Below are positions 61,811-64,000 of a stretch of 64,000 nucleotides of DNA, one piece after another (the first letter of the stretch is position 1; each line of letters opens with the position of its first letter). The notes beneath the pieces are model-generated. The model worked only from the letters and a program-made list of their open reading frames with translations, searched no databases and was not told the origin of the DNA. The position numbers and the translations under genes were made by a program. Origin of the DNA: Bacteroidaceae bacterium (GTDB lineage: Bacteria; Bacteroidota; Bacteroidia; Bacteroidales; Bacteroidaceae); assembly GCA_017622815.1 (NCBI GenBank), contig JAGAQH010000042.1, positions 1-64,000 on the forward strand, read 5' to 3'.

Positions 61811-62545
61811 TTAATCATCCAATGATTGGGATAGCTGCATAATATGAACTGCCACCAATGCAGCCGTTTCGGTTCTGAGTCTGCTGCTGCCTAAGGATAC
61901 ACTTTGAAAGCCATACTTCTCTGCAAGCCTGACTTCCTCTAAAGAAAAGTCACCCTCTGGTCCAATCATCACGATGCAGTCCTGACCTTTATGTATAAGG
62001 TTTTTAAGATGTGTCCTTTTACCTTCGTGACAATGGCAAATAAATCGCTGGATACCGTCATTTTCTTTTCCGTCTGGTAGTCCCCATTGTTCGATAAAAT
62101 CCTTGAAAGACTGCATTTCATCGACAACGGGAATCCAAGCCTTATGTGACTGCTTTGTTGCAGATATGACTATTTTCTCGACTCTTTCGGTCTTAATGTT
62201 CCTACGCTCAGAGAACTGGCAGTTCAGGAATGATACCCTATCCCACCCTATCTCGGTTGCTTTCTCTACAAGCCATTCTATACGTTCATTGAGTTTGGTG
62301 GGTGCCACGGCCAAATGTATGTTGCCACTCCATGCACGTTCCTGTTTTTCCTCTTCTATAATCTTGTACAGGCAATGGTGATTGGACGCTGTGGTGATTT
62401 CTGCCCTATAGAAAGTTCCACATCCGTCCATGAGGTTTATCTCGTCGCCTTCTTTCATGCGCAACACGCGTACAGCATGCTTGGCTTCATCTTCAGGCAG
62501 AGAACCGGAAACGGTAGGCGTATAGAAAAAACGAACCTCTTTCAT
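61811..62545 (-). CDS. rsmE: 16S rRNA m3U1498 methyltransferase
   Basis: 244 residues from ATG 62545. EAKHAVRVLRMKEGDEI at the N-terminus, then a SPOUT fold with knot motifs IGPEGDFSLEEV and SLGSSRLRTETAALVAV. It methylates U1498 of 16S rRNA. Lies 11 nt after the nucleoside-transporter stop. Confidence 0.95.
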   Translation of the reverse strand: MKEVRFFYTPTVSGSLPEDEAKHAVRVLRMKEGDEINLMDGCGTFYRAEITTASNHHCLYKIIEEEKQERAWSGNIHLAVAPTKLNERIEWLVEKATEIGWDRVSFLNCQFSERRNIKTERVEKIVISATKQSHKAWIPVVDEMQSFKDFIEQWGLPDGKENDGIQRFICHCHEGKRTHLKNLIHKGQDCIVMIGPEGDFSLEEVRLAEKYGFQSVSLGSSRLRTETAALVAVHIMQLSQSLDD

Positions 62546-62556
62546 AGTCCAGACAA

Positions 62557-63834
62557 TCAATTTGTTTTTTCCGTGACGTGCTTGTATCTAAACAACAATG
62601 CAAACAATATGGCAACAACCAAGGCATATATTGCAAATATGGTCCACGCTTCCTGCCAGCCACCTGTACCAGGCTTGTCTATCATCAGTCCGCTCTCATT
62701 CACGGTGTACATGTTCATTACCCATCCTGCAACAATCATACCCAATGAAGCGCCAAAGCCATTGGTCATCATCATGAATACTCCTTGGGCAGAATTTCTT
62801 ATACTGATATCCGTTTCCTTGTCAACAAACAGCGAACCGCTTATGTTGAAGAAGTCAAATGCTATACCATACACTATCATGCTAAGAATCAGCAACCACA
62901 CGCCGTCACCGGGATTGCCTACGGCAAAGAAGCCGAACCTCAAAGCCCAAGCAAGCATGGACATGAGCATTACCTTCTTTATGCCGAAACGGCTGAGGAA
63001 GAATGGTATCAGCAAGATGCATAATGTCTCACTCATCTGTGACAATGATATAAGTATATTGGAATGCTCGACCCCGAAAGTTCCCTGATACATCTCGTTA
63101 ATACCGAATGATTGCAGGAATGGTCCGGCATAACCGTTTGTTATCTGCAAACAGCATCCCAACAACATGGAGAATATGAAGAACAGTGCCATCCTGTAAT
63201 TTCGGAATAATTTGAAAGCCTCCAATCCAAGTGCCTGTACAAAACTGTTGTTGCTTTTGTTGGCACTTGTTTCGCATTTGGGCATTGTCATAGAGTATAG
63301 TGCAAGAACAACAGACAATATTCCGCTCCATAGGAACTGGATAGATGTTGTCTGCCAACCGCTAAGGTCTACAATCCACATTGAGACGATGAAACCAACA
63401 GTACCAAACACACGAATTGGCGGAAAAGTCTTAACGGCGTCTAAACCTGCCTTATCCAATGCATTATACGAAACAGAGTTTGCCAAAGCAATGGTTGGCA
63501 TAAAGAAGGCTACACTTATAGAATACAGACCGAACAAAATAGAAAAGTCCACCTTGTCAGAAGTCTGGATACAATACATGCTTGCTGCTATCATCGCACC
63601 ACCTGCCAGAAAATGACATAGGCTCAATACCTTTTGTGCCTGCATCCATCTATCAGCAACTATTCCCATCAAGGCAGGCATGATAATTGACACAAAACCC
63701 TGTATGGAATAGAAATATCCTATATATGCTCCTAAACCGACACTTGCCAGGTAGCCACCCATGCTGGTCAGGTATGCACCCCAAACGGCAAATTCAAGAA
63801 AATTAAGTACTGTAAGTCTGATTTTTGTATTCAT
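62557..63834 (-). CDS. Nucleoside:H+ symporter (NupG-like MFS)
   Basis: 425 residues, about twelve hydrophobic helices. WGAYLTSMGGYLASVG near the start, VADRWMQAQKVL between helices 2 and 3, SVSYNALDK and TFPPIRVFGTVGFI are typical of the NHS family. It imports nucleosides driven by protons. Located between the rRNA methyltransferase and rsmE genes. Confidence 0.88.
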   Translation of the reverse strand: MNTKIRLTVLNFLEFAVWGAYLTSMGGYLASVGLGAYIGYFYSIQGFVSIIMPALMGIVADRWMQAQKVLSLCHFLAGGAMIAASMYCIQTSDKVDFSILFGLYSISVAFFMPTIALANSVSYNALDKAGLDAVKTFPPIRVFGTVGFIVSMWIVDLSGWQTTSIQFLWSGILSVVLALYSMTMPKCETSANKSNNSFVQALGLEAFKLFRNYRMALFFIFSMLLGCCLQITNGYAGPFLQSFGINEMYQGTFGVEHSNILISLSQMSETLCILLIPFFLSRFGIKKVMLMSMLAWALRFGFFAVGNPGDGVWLLILSMIVYGIAFDFFNISGSLFVDKETDISIRNSAQGVFMMMTNGFGASLGMIVAGWVMNMYTVNESGLMIDKPGTGGWQEAWTIFAIYALVVAILFALLFRYKHVTEKTN

Positions 63835-63885
63835 GATGTTATTTGATTGTCATAGACGTAGGTTTAACAAAAGTGTACATTCACA

Positions 63886-64000
63886 TCATTCAATGTACAC
63901 CACCAGTCCTTTCAGGTATTCGCCTTCAGGATGGTTGATGTTGATAGGATGATCTGCCGGTTGATGCAACTGATGCAGTATCCTTATGTCTCTTCCTGTC
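63886..64000 (-). CDS. C-terminus of an RlmI-like class I SAM rRNA methyltransferase (partial)
   Basis: 38 codons enter from the right edge and end in TGA at 63886-63888. The residues (RILHQLHQPADHPININ then HPEGEYLKGLVVY) match the C-terminus of RlmI-type class I SAM-dependent rRNA methyltransferases: HQPADHP and EGEYLKGL are the usual last motifs. The nucleoside-transporter start is 51 nt downstream on the same strand. Confidence 0.75.
   Translation of the reverse strand, partial: TGRDIRILHQLHQPADHPININHPEGEYLKGLVVYIE

Noticed and set aside
1..64000. CRISPR array, prophage, insertion sequence or conjugative element
   Set aside because: No regularly spaced identical repeats, no cas, transposase, integrase, relaxase or capsid genes were recognised; the repeats found are short and intergenic.

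Overview
The window reads as the chromosome of a gut-type Bacteroidales bacterium, most likely Prevotellaceae. The evidence is the Bacteroidetes promoter signature (a TAnnTTTG -7 element, seen before many genes), few Shine-Dalgarno sequences, a TonB-dependent receptor with a carboxypeptidase-like N-terminal domain, serine palmitoyltransferase for sphingolipids, a lipoprotein-type TamA (TamL) and the hisG-hisD-hisC-hisB order. I did not identify a species.

Layout. 1-1900 is eroded accessory DNA: the start of a NusG/UpxY-like gene leaving the left edge, then an XRE regulator with a nonsense codon, a cytosine-5 DNA methyltransferase stopped inside its catalytic motif, a frameshifted Fic/VbhA-type gene and a truncated AAA ATPase. 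2066-5930 holds an ECF sigma factor fused in one frame to a membrane helix and an outer-membrane beta-barrel, followed by a radical SAM/SPASM protein and a Gfo/Idh/MocA oxidoreductase. 5950-8301 is a tandem esterase and udk. 8459-15644 is a his operon running on into recR, a membrane protein, a GNAT enzyme and a cysteine desulfidase-like protein. 15992-17247 has tRNA-Gly, a PerR-like regulator and a rubredoxin-first rubrerythrin. 17363-21308 has spt, a lipid kinase, ispE and a NUDIX gene. 21562-25748 has a ThiD-like/AraC fusion, pdxS, lrgAB, rubrerythrin and rubredoxin. A structured small RNA lies at about 25895-26164, before a TonB receptor.

28898-36381 is a run of housekeeping genes (nitroreductase, DUF2520, KdsC-like phosphatase, Maf, lipoprotein, sdaA, unknown acidic protein, tamL). 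36460-37826 pairs a radical SAM protein with a YhhQ-type queuosine-precursor transporter. 39250-44149 is an arylpyruvate-to-arylacetate cluster (iorA, iorB, paaK, aminotransferase). 44320-51631 is mostly minus-strand: galE, MBL hydrolase, rsmG, DUF3298 lipoprotein, short NhaC, fabI, free-methionine sulfoxide reductase, glutaredoxin-like protein, EFR1 ferredoxin. 51835-56192 is a MacAB-like exporter with two permeases. The right end has pheS, a DUF4348 lipoprotein, murB, a three-domain kinase/RapZ-C/nucleotidyltransferase fusion, rsmE, a nucleoside transporter and the C-terminus of an rRNA methyltransferase.

Most notable: (i) the sigma-to-outer-membrane fusion; (ii) the ThiD-like protein with an apparently dead active site joined to an AraC domain, directly upstream of pdxS and a direct repeat over the pdxS promoter; (iii) the AmgK-like/RapZ-C/MurU-like fusion; (iv) two similar PerR-type boxes on perR and rubrerythrin promoters; (v) a small RNA with two competing long-range stems; (vi) two intergenic repeat families, each seen at two distant loci.
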